Below the pieces are notes generated by a model, which saw only the letters and a program-made list of their open reading frames with translations, ran no database searches and was not told the origin of the DNA. Of a DNA stretch of 64,000 bases, positions 53,834 through 61,698 are shown piece by piece. Positions within the stretch are counted from its first letter, which is position 1. Every line of letters begins with the position of its first letter. A program made the position numbers and the translations under genes. The DNA comes from Verrucomicrobiaceae bacterium (GTDB lineage: Bacteria; Verrucomicrobiota; Verrucomicrobiia; Verrucomicrobiales; Akkermansiaceae), in NCBI GenBank assembly GCA_027486655.1, contig JAIXOR010000021.1:124001-188000 (forward strand), read 5' to 3'.

Positions 53834-55105
53834 ATGAACACCATCATCACCGGCCTCCAGTGGGGCGACGAAGGCAAGGGCAAGATCGTCGATTACCTCA
53901 CGGAATCCGCAGACGTCGTCATCCGCGGACAGGGAGGAAACAACGCCGGCCACACGGTCATCGCAAAGGGCGTGAAATACGTCCTCCACCTCCTCCCCTC
54001 CGGCATCCTCTGGGACGATAAAATCAACGTCATCGGCAACGGCGTCGTGCTCGACCCGGTCGGACTCGTTCAGGAAATCACCCGCATCGAGGGACAGGGC
54101 ATCGCCATCACTCCGGAAAAGCTTCTCATCTCGGACCGCTCCCACGTCGTGCTCCCCTTCCACAAGGAACTCGATGCCGCTCGCGAGGCCGCACTCGGCG
54201 ATCAGAAAATCGGCACCACCAAACGCGGCATCGGCCCGTCCTACGCGGACAAGGTGAACCGCTGCGGCCTGCGCATGGCAGACTTGCTCGACAAGGAGTT
54301 CGCCACCGCACGCATCACGGCGCGGGTTGCCGAGGCCAATGAGATCCTCGCCCGCTACGATCTCACCACCTTCACCGCAGAAGAGGTCATCACCGAGGTT
54401 TACACCGCCTTCGAACGTCTGCGTCCCCACATCACCAATACCATCCCGGTCCTCCACGCCGCGTGGAAGTCCGGCAAGACCCTGCTTTTCGAGGGTGCCC
54501 AGGGGACCCTGCTCGATATCGACTTCGGCACCTATCCCTTCGTGACTTCTTCGAACACGACCGCCGGCGGCTCCTGCACCGGTTCCGGCCTGCCACCCAC
54601 CGCCATCGATTCGGTGATCGGCGTCTGCAAGGCCTACACCACCCGCGTCGGATCCGGTCCCTTCCCGACCGGCGATGAAGGGCTCTCCGAATACCTTCAC
54701 GGCCTCGGCCGCGAGTTCGGAGCCACCACCGGCCGCCCGCGCGGATGCGGCTGGCTCGATACGGTCCTCCTGCGCTTCGCCTGCATGGTCAATGGCGTCA
54801 CCGGTCTCGCCGTCACCAACGTCGATGGCCTCGATGCCTACGACACTCTCCAGATTTGCACCGGATACGAGATCGACGGCGTCCTTCACGAACTCCCACC
54901 CGCGGACCGCTCCGCCTGGGATCGCGCGGTGCCCGTTTACGAATCGCTCCCTGGATGGAAATGCGACACCACCGGCTGCACGTCCTACGAGCAGCTCCCC
55001 GCACAGGCCAAAGCCTACCTCATCCGCCTCGGCGAGCTCTGCGGTGCCCCCATCGCCTTCGTCGGCGTCGGCCCGGATCGCCTTCAGACCCTCGTCGCGC
55101 CCTAG
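53834..55105 (+). CDS. purA: Adenylosuccinate synthetase
   Basis: 423 residues. The GTP-binding start QWGDEGKGKIVDYL, the IMP loop region NNAGHT, GIGPSYADKVNR, EGAQGTLLDIDFGTYPFVTSSN and GSGPFPTG are all present. The enzyme makes adenylosuccinate from IMP and aspartate with GTP, the first committed step to AMP. It follows carA after 39 bp, so nucleotide synthesis genes are neighbours here. Confidence 0.96.
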   Translation: MNTIITGLQWGDEGKGKIVDYLTESADVVIRGQGGNNAGHTVIAKGVKYVLHLLPSGILWDDKINVIGNGVVLDPVGLVQEITRIEGQGIAITPEKLLISDRSHVVLPFHKELDAAREAALGDQKIGTTKRGIGPSYADKVNRCGLRMADLLDKEFATARITARVAEANEILARYDLTTFTAEEVITEVYTAFERLRPHITNTIPVLHAAWKSGKTLLFEGAQGTLLDIDFGTYPFVTSSNTTAGGSCTGSGLPPTAIDSVIGVCKAYTTRVGSGPFPTGDEGLSEYLHGLGREFGATTGRPRGCGWLDTVLLRFACMVNGVTGLAVTNVDGLDAYDTLQICTGYEIDGVLHELPPADRSAWDRAVPVYESLPGWKCDTTGCTSYEQLPAQAKAYLIRLGELCGAPIAFVGVGPDRLQTLVAP

Positions 55106-55116
55106 GCCACGCCGCC

Positions 55117-55827
55117 ATGCCCGAGTTCCCGGACATCCCCCGCCACGTCGCCATCATCATGGATGGCAACGGACGCTGGGCCAAGGAACGCGGACTCCCC
55201 CGCCGCGAAGGACACCGCGCCGGGGCTGAATCGGTTCGAGAAATCACCGATACCTGCATCGAACTCGGCGTCGAGTACCTCACCCTCTACGCCTTTTCCT
55301 CGGAAAACTGGAACCGCCCGGAGGCCGAAGTGAAGGCGCTCATGGCCCTGCTCGACCGCTTTCTCGCCGAAAAAGCGAAGGACCTCAAACGCCAGAACAT
55401 CCGCCTTCTCGCCATCGGCCAACTCGACCGCCTCCCCGAGAAAACCCGCAAGCTGCTCGCCAAAATCATGGCGGAAACCGCCGGCCACACCGCCATGACC
55501 CTCGTGCTTGCGCTTTCCTACGGCGCCCGCGAGGAAATCGTCGGGGCCGCGCGCGGGCTCGCCACCGAGGCCGCCGCAGGCTCCCTCGACCCTTCCGCCA
55601 TCGATGCCGGGATCTTCGCTTCACGCCTGCAAACCGCAGGCATCCCGGACCCCGACCTGCTCGTCCGCACGTCCGGCGAGATGCGCGTCTCGAACTTCCT
55701 GCTCTGGCAAATCAGCTACGCGGAAATCGTCATCGTCCGCAAGTTCTGGCCGGACTTCCGCCGCAACGACTTCATCGAGGCCGTCCAGGAATACCAACGC
55801 CGCCACCGCCGCTTCGGCGCGCTCTAA
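55117..55827 (+). CDS. uppS: Isoprenyl transferase (undecaprenyl diphosphate synthase)
   Basis: 236 residues from ATG 55117. The pattern HVAIIMDGNGRWAKERGLPR with the catalytic Asp16, GHRAGAESVREI, TLYAFSSENWNRP and DLLVRTSGEMRVSNFLLWQISYAE are the five family regions. It condenses isopentenyl units in cis to make the C55 lipid carrier used for peptidoglycan. It starts 11 bp after purA and ends 15 bp before ppk1. Confidence 0.95.
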   Translation: MPEFPDIPRHVAIIMDGNGRWAKERGLPRREGHRAGAESVREITDTCIELGVEYLTLYAFSSENWNRPEAEVKALMALLDRFLAEKAKDLKRQNIRLLAIGQLDRLPEKTRKLLAKIMAETAGHTAMTLVLALSYGAREEIVGAARGLATEAAAGSLDPSAIDAGIFASRLQTAGIPDPDLLVRTSGEMRVSNFLLWQISYAEIVIVRKFWPDFRRNDFIEAVQEYQRRHRRFGAL

Positions 55828-55842
55828 CAGCCAACGCACGCC

Positions 55843-57939
55843 ATGTCCCTCCCCTATCTCAACCGCGAGCTCTCCTGGGTGGAGTTCAACCAACGCGTGC
55901 TCAACGAGGCCCTCCGCGACGACCTCCCGCTCCTCGAACGGGTCAAGTTCCTCGCCATCACCGCCTCCAACCTCGACGAGTTCTTCCAGGTCCGCATCGG
56001 CGGCCTCATGGTCATGCGCCGCAGCGGCATGAAATCCCCGGACCCCTCCGGCCTCAGCCCCGCCAGGAACCTCGCCGCCCTTCGCCAGCGCATCCTCCGC
56101 ATGACCGAGGAACAATACCGGCTCTTCAACGAAGTGCTCGTTCCCACCCTCCGCAAGGCAGGTATCCGCCACCTCGTCCCCTCCGATCTCTCCGACGAGC
56201 AAGCCACCCAGATCGCGGCCACCTTCGAGGACCTGATCTTCCCGCTCCTCACTCCACTGGCCGTGGATCCCGGTGAGTCGCCTCCCGTCGTGCCCGCCCT
56301 CCAGGTCGTCGTTGCCTGCCGCCTGTTGGATCCGGACACCAAGATCACCCGCCACGCGCTCATCCCCATCCCGGACACCATCGGCCGCCGCGTTCCCGTG
56401 CCCCTCGCCTCCGGAAACCACGCCTTTCTGCTCATCGAGGATCTCGTCGCGACCCATGCCGGCCTCTTTTTCCCCGGCGAAACCGTGGCCGCCACCACCT
56501 GCTTCCGCGTCACCCGCAATGGCGACATCGCCGTTCAAGAGGACGATGCCATCGACCTCGCCGGTGAAATGGAGGACGTCCTCACCGCCCGCCGCTTCGC
56601 CGATACCGTGCGCCTCGAACTCCGTGCAGACGCCCCGCGCGATTTGGCCCGGATGATCCAGGACGTCACAGCCGCCACCAGCCAGGAACTCTACCGCGTC
56701 GATGGACCTCCGGGCCTCGCCGCCTTCATGGAACTCGCATTCCTGCCCGACTTCGAACACCTCCGCGATGCCGACTGGCCCGGTCAGAACTCCCCCGCCA
56801 TCGCGCCGGGAGCCTCGATGTTCGAAACCATCGCCTCGGGCGACGTGATGCTCTTCCATCCCTACGAATCCTTCGAGCCCGTCCTCCGCCTCATCGAGGA
56901 AGCCGCCTCCGATCCGGACGTCATCGCCATCAAACAGGTGCTCTACCGCACCGCCAAGAAGTCCCGCATCATCGACGCCCTCATCAAGGCCGCGGAAAAC
57001 GGCAAACACGTCACCGCTCTCGTCGAACTCAAGGCCCGCTTCGATGAAGCACGCAACCTCGACCGCGCCGATGAACTCCAGCGCGCCGGCGCACAGATCG
57101 TTTACGGCGTCAAGGGACTCAAAACCCACGCCAAGATCTGCATGATCATCCGCCGCGAGTCCGGCCACCTCCGCCGCTATGTCCACCTGGGCACCGGCAA
57201 CTACAACGAGACCACCTCCCGCCTCTACACGGACGTTTCCTACCTCACCTGCAAACCCGAGTTTGGAAACGATGCCTCGCTTTTCTTCAACGCGGTTTCC
57301 GGCCGATCCAAGCTGCTCCGTTTCCAACGCCTCGTGCCCGCCCCCACGGCGATGAAGCCACGCCTGCTCGACCTCATCACCTCCGAGGCGGAACGTGCCA
57401 AACAAGGACTGCCCGCCCGCATCACCGCCAAGGTCAACTCGCTCCAGGATCCGGACATCATCGCCGCGCTTTACCGCGCCTCCCGCGCCGGTGTCGAAAT
57501 CCGCCTCAACGTCCGCGGCATCTGCTGCCTCAAGCCCGGCGATCCGCGCCACTCGAAACACATCGAGGTGATCTCCGTCATCGATCGTTTCCTCGAACAC
57601 GCCCGCGTCTTCCACTTCCACCAGGGCGGTGATTCGGAGGTCTACATCGCCTCCGCAGACTGGATGACGCGCAACCTCGAAAAGCGCGTCGAACTCATGA
57701 TCCCCATCGAGGAACCCGCCCTCAAACGAAGGCTCATCCGCATGCTCGACGCCTTCTTCCAGGACAACACCCAGGCCTCGCGCATCCTCCCGGACGGCTC
57801 GTCCAAACGCATCACCCGCACCAAAGGCCAGAAAGCCTTCCGTGCCCAGGATCATTTCTATCAGCAGGCCCGCAAGGCCGCCAAGGCCCGCGAACACGAA
57901 CGCGCCATGACCTTCGAACCCCACGTCCCCGCCGAGTAA
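55843..57939 (+). CDS. ppk1: Polyphosphate kinase 1
   Basis: 698 residues, full length. The N-terminal part (YLNRELSWVEFNQRVLNEA) and the phospholipase-D-like core are typical; the autophosphorylated His is His429 in GLKTHAKICMI, with RRYVHLGTGNYNETTSR shortly after. PPK1 makes inorganic polyphosphate from ATP. It is the last gene of the plus-strand row and is followed by two hairpins. Confidence 0.95.
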   Translation: MSLPYLNRELSWVEFNQRVLNEALRDDLPLLERVKFLAITASNLDEFFQVRIGGLMVMRRSGMKSPDPSGLSPARNLAALRQRILRMTEEQYRLFNEVLVPTLRKAGIRHLVPSDLSDEQATQIAATFEDLIFPLLTPLAVDPGESPPVVPALQVVVACRLLDPDTKITRHALIPIPDTIGRRVPVPLASGNHAFLLIEDLVATHAGLFFPGETVAATTCFRVTRNGDIAVQEDDAIDLAGEMEDVLTARRFADTVRLELRADAPRDLARMIQDVTAATSQELYRVDGPPGLAAFMELAFLPDFEHLRDADWPGQNSPAIAPGASMFETIASGDVMLFHPYESFEPVLRLIEEAASDPDVIAIKQVLYRTAKKSRIIDALIKAAENGKHVTALVELKARFDEARNLDRADELQRAGAQIVYGVKGLKTHAKICMIIRRESGHLRRYVHLGTGNYNETTSRLYTDVSYLTCKPEFGNDASLFFNAVSGRSKLLRFQRLVPAPTAMKPRLLDLITSEAERAKQGLPARITAKVNSLQDPDIIAALYRASRAGVEIRLNVRGICCLKPGDPRHSKHIEVISVIDRFLEHARVFHFHQGGDSEVYIASADWMTRNLEKRVELMIPIEEPALKRRLIRMLDAFFQDNTQASRILPDGSSKRITRTKGQKAFRAQDHFYQQARKAAKAREHERAMTFEPHVPAE

Positions 57940-57991
57940 ACGCGGCAGGACACGGAACGCGCCACCCGGAAAACCAAGGAACGGAAGCTCC

Positions 57992-58017
57992 GCACTGAAA
58001 AAAAAATTTTCAGGTGC
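57992..58017. other. Hairpin with an A-rich loop downstream of ppk1
   Basis: GCACTGAAAA pairs with TTTTCAGGTGC (one bulged G) over an all-A loop, 53 bp past the ppk1 stop. No proper T-tract follows on the plus strand. It could be part of the ppk1 3' end or a processing signal. Confidence 0.35.
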
Positions 58018-58066
58018 CCGGAAAGAATGGCACGGTGGGTGCTGTATCATCCCTGTCGCGACACAC

Positions 58067-58140
58067 AAGGCGGTCCGACTGAGATGCCTGATGGTTAATG
58101 GGTTTTCCTGAAGGATGATCAGTCGGGCCGCTTCATTTTT
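58067..58140 (+). terminator. Long-stem hairpin with T-run, probable ppk1 terminator or structured RNA
   Basis: A stem of about 15 bp with two G-T or mismatch positions (AAGGCGGTCCGACTGA 58067-58082 and TCAGTCGGGCCGCTT 58119-58133) closes a 36-nt apical part and is followed by CATTTTT. It lies between convergent genes ppk1 and the sugar kinase. The apical part is too long for an ordinary terminator loop. Confidence 0.55.
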
Positions 58141-58161
58141 GGGAGCGGCTCGCTGGAGAGT

Positions 58162-59316
58162 TCAGTTCCGGCCGCGGCGGACCTTGCGGACGAAGGCGTC
58201 CATGGCGGCTTCCTTTTCCTCGATGCGCTCGACGAGTTTGAGCTGGGTGCGGCAGCGGTCGAGGTTGTGGCCGGGGCGGTGGGTCTTGAAATAGACGTCG
58301 CCATCGAGGAAATCGGTGAGGAAGCGGATGCCGACCTCGAGAGTCATGAGTTTGCCGGAGGTGGTGAGTTGGGAAACTTCCACGGGGTTGAGGAAGTCGC
58401 CCGCGGCATCCAGGTAGCCTTCGACGAGAGCCTCGAACATGGGCATGCGCATTTCCACCTTGGCGAGGTCCCTTTCATCCTCCGCGGCGGGGCTGGTGGC
58501 GGAACGGACCAGATCGCCGAAGTCATAAAGCGCAAGTCCGGGCATCACCGTGTCCAGGTCGATGACGCAGACGGCCTCGTCGGAGTCGGCATCGATCATC
58601 ACGTTGTTGATCTTGGTGTCGTTGTGGGTGACGCGGGTGGGAATGTCTCCGGCGGCGGCGAGGTCGAGCAGGCTGTCGGCCAGGGCTTCACGGCGGCGGA
58701 TGAAGTCGATTTCCTCTCGGACCGAATCGAGCCGGCCGTGGGGGTCGGCGGCGGCGGCCTCCATCAAGCGGTCGAAGCGTTTGCGGGTGTGATGGAAGTC
58801 GGGGATCGTTTCGTGGATCGAGGAGGGGTCTAGATCGCTGACAAGATCTTGAAACGAGCCAAAGGCCCGTGCGGCCTGATAGGCCTGGCGGGTGTTTTCG
58901 ACCACATCGTGGGTGACGCAGCCCTCGATGAAATTGTAGCAGCGCCAGACGGATCCGGAGGGGTCCTCGATCCATGAGCCGCCGCTGCGCGCGGGGAAGA
59001 GGTTGAGCGTCTGGCCGCCGAGGTCTTTCTTGAGGCGGAGCACACGCGAGTTGATGTGGCGGGTGACGGCCTCCACGTTGTTCATCACCGCGTAGGGGTC
59101 CTTAAAGACGGAGCGGTTGATGGATTGGAGGATGTAGCGCCGGGCGGATCCGTCCTTGAGGTGGAAGGTGGCGCGGTACGTGGAGTTGATGTGGCCGCTG
59201 TTGATCTCCTCACCGGAGACGAAGTGCCCCTCGATGGCGAAGTGGTCGGCGATGCCGGAAACGAGGGCGCCCACCCGGTCATCGACCGGGTGGATGGGGC
59301 TGGTGGTTGCAGTCAT
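58162..59316 (-). CDS. Aminoglycoside phosphotransferase-fold sugar kinase, NahK-like
   Basis: 384 residues from ATG 59316; an ATG at 59337 would add seven residues. The APH fold shows as a Gly-rich loop region (SGHINSTYRA), the catalytic THNDTKINNVM (HxDxxxxN) and the metal-binding VIDLDTVMPGLALYDFGDLVR. These features, with FPARSGGSWIEDPSG and KTHRPGHNLDRCRTQLKL, are those of N-acetylhexosamine 1-kinase-like proteins. Such enzymes phosphorylate GlcNAc or GalNAc at C1. With the GH123-like and GH4 genes elsewhere in the window this fits amino-sugar use, but the substrate is inferred. Confidence 0.75.
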   Translation of the reverse strand: MTATTSPIHPVDDRVGALVSGIADHFAIEGHFVSGEEINSGHINSTYRATFHLKDGSARRYILQSINRSVFKDPYAVMNNVEAVTRHINSRVLRLKKDLGGQTLNLFPARSGGSWIEDPSGSVWRCYNFIEGCVTHDVVENTRQAYQAARAFGSFQDLVSDLDPSSIHETIPDFHHTRKRFDRLMEAAAADPHGRLDSVREEIDFIRRREALADSLLDLAAAGDIPTRVTHNDTKINNVMIDADSDEAVCVIDLDTVMPGLALYDFGDLVRSATSPAAEDERDLAKVEMRMPMFEALVEGYLDAAGDFLNPVEVSQLTTSGKLMTLEVGIRFLTDFLDGDVYFKTHRPGHNLDRCRTQLKLVERIEEKEAAMDAFVRKVRRGRN

Positions 59317-59432
59317 GGGGTGCGGGTGAGCCTGCAATTCCTAGCGCCTCCCATACCCATCGGGCAATCCGGAAAACGGGGGAAGCCAAGACTGCGTCCT
59401 TTTGCTGCCTGGTGATGAAACGTCAGCCCAGA

Positions 59433-59459
59433 GGGGCGTGAAGCACGCCCGGCTGGATT
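59433..59459. repeat. Partial second copy of the tRNA-Arg 3' end (27-bp direct repeat, first copy)
   Basis: The 27 bases here are identical to 59508-59534, which cover the last 16 bases of the tRNA gene and the 11 bases after it. The two copies are 75 bp apart in the same direction. Each includes the perfect hairpin GGGCGTG-AAG-CACGCCC. Confidence 0.85.
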
Positions 59460-59507
59460 GCCTCCTTCGGCTAGCCCGGTTTGCGTCCTCCGGACCGGTT
59501 TTAGGAT

Positions 59508-59534
59508 GGGGCGTGAAGCACGCCCGGCTGGATT
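59508..59534. repeat. 27-bp direct repeat, second copy, overlapping the tRNA-Arg 3' end
   Basis: Second copy of the sequence at 59433-59459. Positions 59519-59534 belong to the tRNA gene (discriminator base, 3' acceptor strand and part of the T arm); 59508-59518 lie outside it. A direct repeat of a tRNA 3' end is the classical trace of site-specific integration, but here the copies are only 75 bp apart. Confidence 0.85.
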
Positions 59535-59592
59535 CGAACCAGCGACATTCCGCTTAGAAGGCGGATGCTCTATCCAACTGAGCTACGGGCGC
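59519..59592 (-). tRNA. tRNA-Arg, anticodon TCT
   Basis: A 74-base cloverleaf on the minus strand: acceptor GCGCCCG/CGGGCGT with a terminal G-T pair and discriminator G, D arm GCTC/GAGC, anticodon stem TCCGC/GCGGA with loop CTTCTAA, five-base variable loop, and T arm GCTGG-TTCGAAT-CCAGC. The anticodon TCT reads AGA/AGG. The 3' CCA is not encoded. The 3' acceptor strand also forms a perfect 7-bp hairpin with the sequence just downstream. Confidence 0.97.
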
Positions 59593-59728
59593 TTTCTCGT
59601 GAGGGGGCGGAGCTTTAGCAACGATCGGGCGGGGTGTCAAAATCCGGTTCGGAAAAGCGGTCGATTGTTTCCGGGGTGGAAGTGGATTTTGCGGTTTCCG
59701 TGCGGGTTCCGGCCGCCTAGCGTGGGGC

Positions 59729-60250
59729 ATGCGCACCGCGGTTTACGCAGGTTCCTTTGACCCACCGACCAATGGCCACCTCTGGATGATCGAGAGAGGG
59801 TTGGAAATGTTCGACCGCCTGATCGTGGCGATCGGCAACAATCCATCGAAGCGGTATTCATTCACGGTGGCGGAGCGTCTGGAGCTTTTGCGGCTCTCGA
59901 CGCGGCCCAGCGCGCAGCTGGAGATCGCGCATTTCGACAATCGGTATCTGGTGGATTACGCGAGGAAAACGGACGCGAAGTATGTGCTGAGGGGCATCCG
60001 TTCGCCGCATGATTACGAATACGAGCGGGTGATGAGGCACATCAACGCGGACATGGCGCCGGAGATCACCACGGTCTTCCTGATGCCGCCGCGGGACATC
60101 GCCGAGGTTTCCTCCAACATGGTCAAGAGCCTGATCGGCCCGTCGGGTTGGGAAGAAACCGTTCGGCGTTATGTTCCGGAGCCGGTGTTCGCCCTGATCT
60201 CGGAACGCGCGGCCGGCGAGCGGGCGGGCGATCTCGGGATCATGGAGTGA
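59729..60250 (+). CDS. coaD: Phosphopantetheine adenylyltransferase
   Basis: 173 residues, slightly longer than the usual 160 because of a C-terminal tail. The nucleotidyltransferase motif T/HxGH appears as [23 protein letters not shown] and [28 protein letters not shown] are the other family blocks. It makes dephospho-CoA from phosphopantetheine and ATP. The stop is 9 bp from that of the opposing Gfo/Idh gene. Confidence 0.93.
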   Translation: MRTAVYAGSFDPPTNGHLWMIERGLEMFDRLIVAIGNNPSKRYSFTVAERLELLRLSTRPSAQLEIAHFDNRYLVDYARKTDAKYVLRGIRSPHDYEYERVMRHINADMAPEITTVFLMPPRDIAEVSSNMVKSLIGPSGWEETVRRYVPEPVFALISERAAGERAGDLGIME

Positions 60251-60259
60251 ACGCGGGGA

Positions 60260-61663
60260 TCAGATCCCGGCTTTCTTGAGGACCTCGCGGAAGTCGAACT
60301 CCGCGGAGCGCGGGCGGCGTCCGCAAAGCGCGTTGGCGTCCGCATCGTCCTTGAAGCTTTCCGAGGCGACGTCCCAGGTCAGCTTGCGGCCGAGCTTCAT
60401 GCCGATCCAGGCGGCGGCGCAGGTTTGCAGGCTGCGGGCGGCCTGGTCCACCGGGGCGATCGGGTCGGTGTTGGCGATGATGCTGTCGATCCAGTTGCCG
60501 TAGTGGTCCTTGCTGCGGGGCCAGCGGTGTTTGGCGGAGGCATCGAGCTTGGCGAGCAGCTTCGGATCCGAAGCACGGAGCGAGGCGTTGCCCTTGTCCG
60601 GCTTGGTGGGATCGCTGGCGGTGACGGCCGCCCCGCCGCGGGCGCAGAAGATCCAGCCTTCCTCGCCTTCAAAGCGGATGCCGTTTTCGAACGAGTTGTC
60701 GAGAATGACGGTGATGTCATCCGGGTAGAGCATCTCAACGTGGTAGTTGTGGTGCACGGTCCAGACGTCGTTTTTCATGAAGTCGGCCTTGGCGTCGATG
60801 ATCGACGGTCCACCGAGTTCCTGACCGAGAGCCCATTGGGCGATGTCGATGTGGTGGGCACCCCAGTTGGTGATCATTCCAAGGCCAAAGTCCTCGGTGG
60901 TGATCCAGCCCGGGCGGCCATCGACGCTGTTTTGCGGATGGACGCGTCCTTCCATGTATTCCTGCTCGGGCGCGGGGCCCAGCCAGCGTTTGAAATCAAA
61001 GGTCGCAGGCACGGGCATGGCGGCGGGTTTCTTGCCACTCGGCTTGTCGATGCCGATGCCGATGTGGAGCGTCTTCACCTTGCCGATGCGGCCGTTGCGG
61101 ACAGCCTCGGATGCGGCGCGGAAGGCGGGAAAGGGCCCCTCGGAGCGCTGCTGCGAGCCGGTCTGGAGGATCACCTTCCGGGCACGGACGACCTTGCGCA
61201 GGGCGATGGACTCGGCGACGTCATAGGTGAGCGGTTTCTGCACGTACAGGTGCTTGCCGGCCAGGGCCGCCTCGATGGCGATCAAGCCGTGCCAGTGGTC
61301 CGGGGTGCTGACCACCACCGCATCGATGTCCGGCCGGGCGAGGAGCTCGCGGTAATCGGAGTGGATCTTGACGTCCACGGCGGACTCACCCTTTTTCTGA
61401 TAGAACTTGACCACGGCATCGCGGGCAAGGCCGGCGCGGCGCGAATCGAGATCGCAGACAGCGACCACCCGTGCCTTGGACTGCTTGAGCACGCCATCCA
61501 TGTCGGCACGGCCCATGCGACCGCAGCCAATCTGGGCGACCTGGATTCGTTTGTTAGGAGCATCCGCGGCGAAGAGCGAGCCGGTGAAGATGCCCGGCAT
61601 GCCGAAGAAGGCTCCGGCGCCGATGGTGGACTTGATGAATTCCCTGCGGGTGGCGTGGTTCAT
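60260..61663 (-). CDS. Tat-exported Gfo/Idh/MocA-type oxidoreductase
   Basis: 467 residues from ATG 61663; the longer frame to 61933 is out of family. The N-terminus carries a twin-arginine signal (TRREFIKSTIGAGAFFGMPG). A Rossmann fold follows with VAQIGCGRMGRAD (dinucleotide-binding), STPDHWHGL, and KHLYVQKPLTYDV, where the usual EKP is QKP. The C-terminal domain is of the Gfo/Idh type with a 'bacterial oxidoreductase' end (GRRPRSAEFDFREVLKKA). Such periplasmic members are very common in Planctomycetes and Verrucomicrobia and act on sugars. The DUF1080 gene starts the operon 35 bp upstream. Confidence 0.85.
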   Translation of the reverse strand: MNHATRREFIKSTIGAGAFFGMPGIFTGSLFAADAPNKRIQVAQIGCGRMGRADMDGVLKQSKARVVAVCDLDSRRAGLARDAVVKFYQKKGESAVDVKIHSDYRELLARPDIDAVVVSTPDHWHGLIAIEAALAGKHLYVQKPLTYDVAESIALRKVVRARKVILQTGSQQRSEGPFPAFRAASEAVRNGRIGKVKTLHIGIGIDKPSGKKPAAMPVPATFDFKRWLGPAPEQEYMEGRVHPQNSVDGRPGWITTEDFGLGMITNWGAHHIDIAQWALGQELGGPSIIDAKADFMKNDVWTVHHNYHVEMLYPDDITVILDNSFENGIRFEGEEGWIFCARGGAAVTASDPTKPDKGNASLRASDPKLLAKLDASAKHRWPRSKDHYGNWIDSIIANTDPIAPVDQAARSLQTCAAAWIGMKLGRKLTWDVASESFKDDADANALCGRRPRSAEFDFREVLKKAGI

Positions 61664-61698
61664 GATCTGGGTTTTGCGGGTGGTGAGGAACGTGGGAA

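Noticed and set aside
52667..54889. 740-codon minus-strand ORF across carA and purA
   Set aside because: Both genes on the plus strand are certain; the minus frame is Gly/Asp-rich shadow sequence.
55621..58068. 815-codon minus-strand ORF over uppS and ppk1
   Set aside because: It is antisense to two conserved genes and has no domain.
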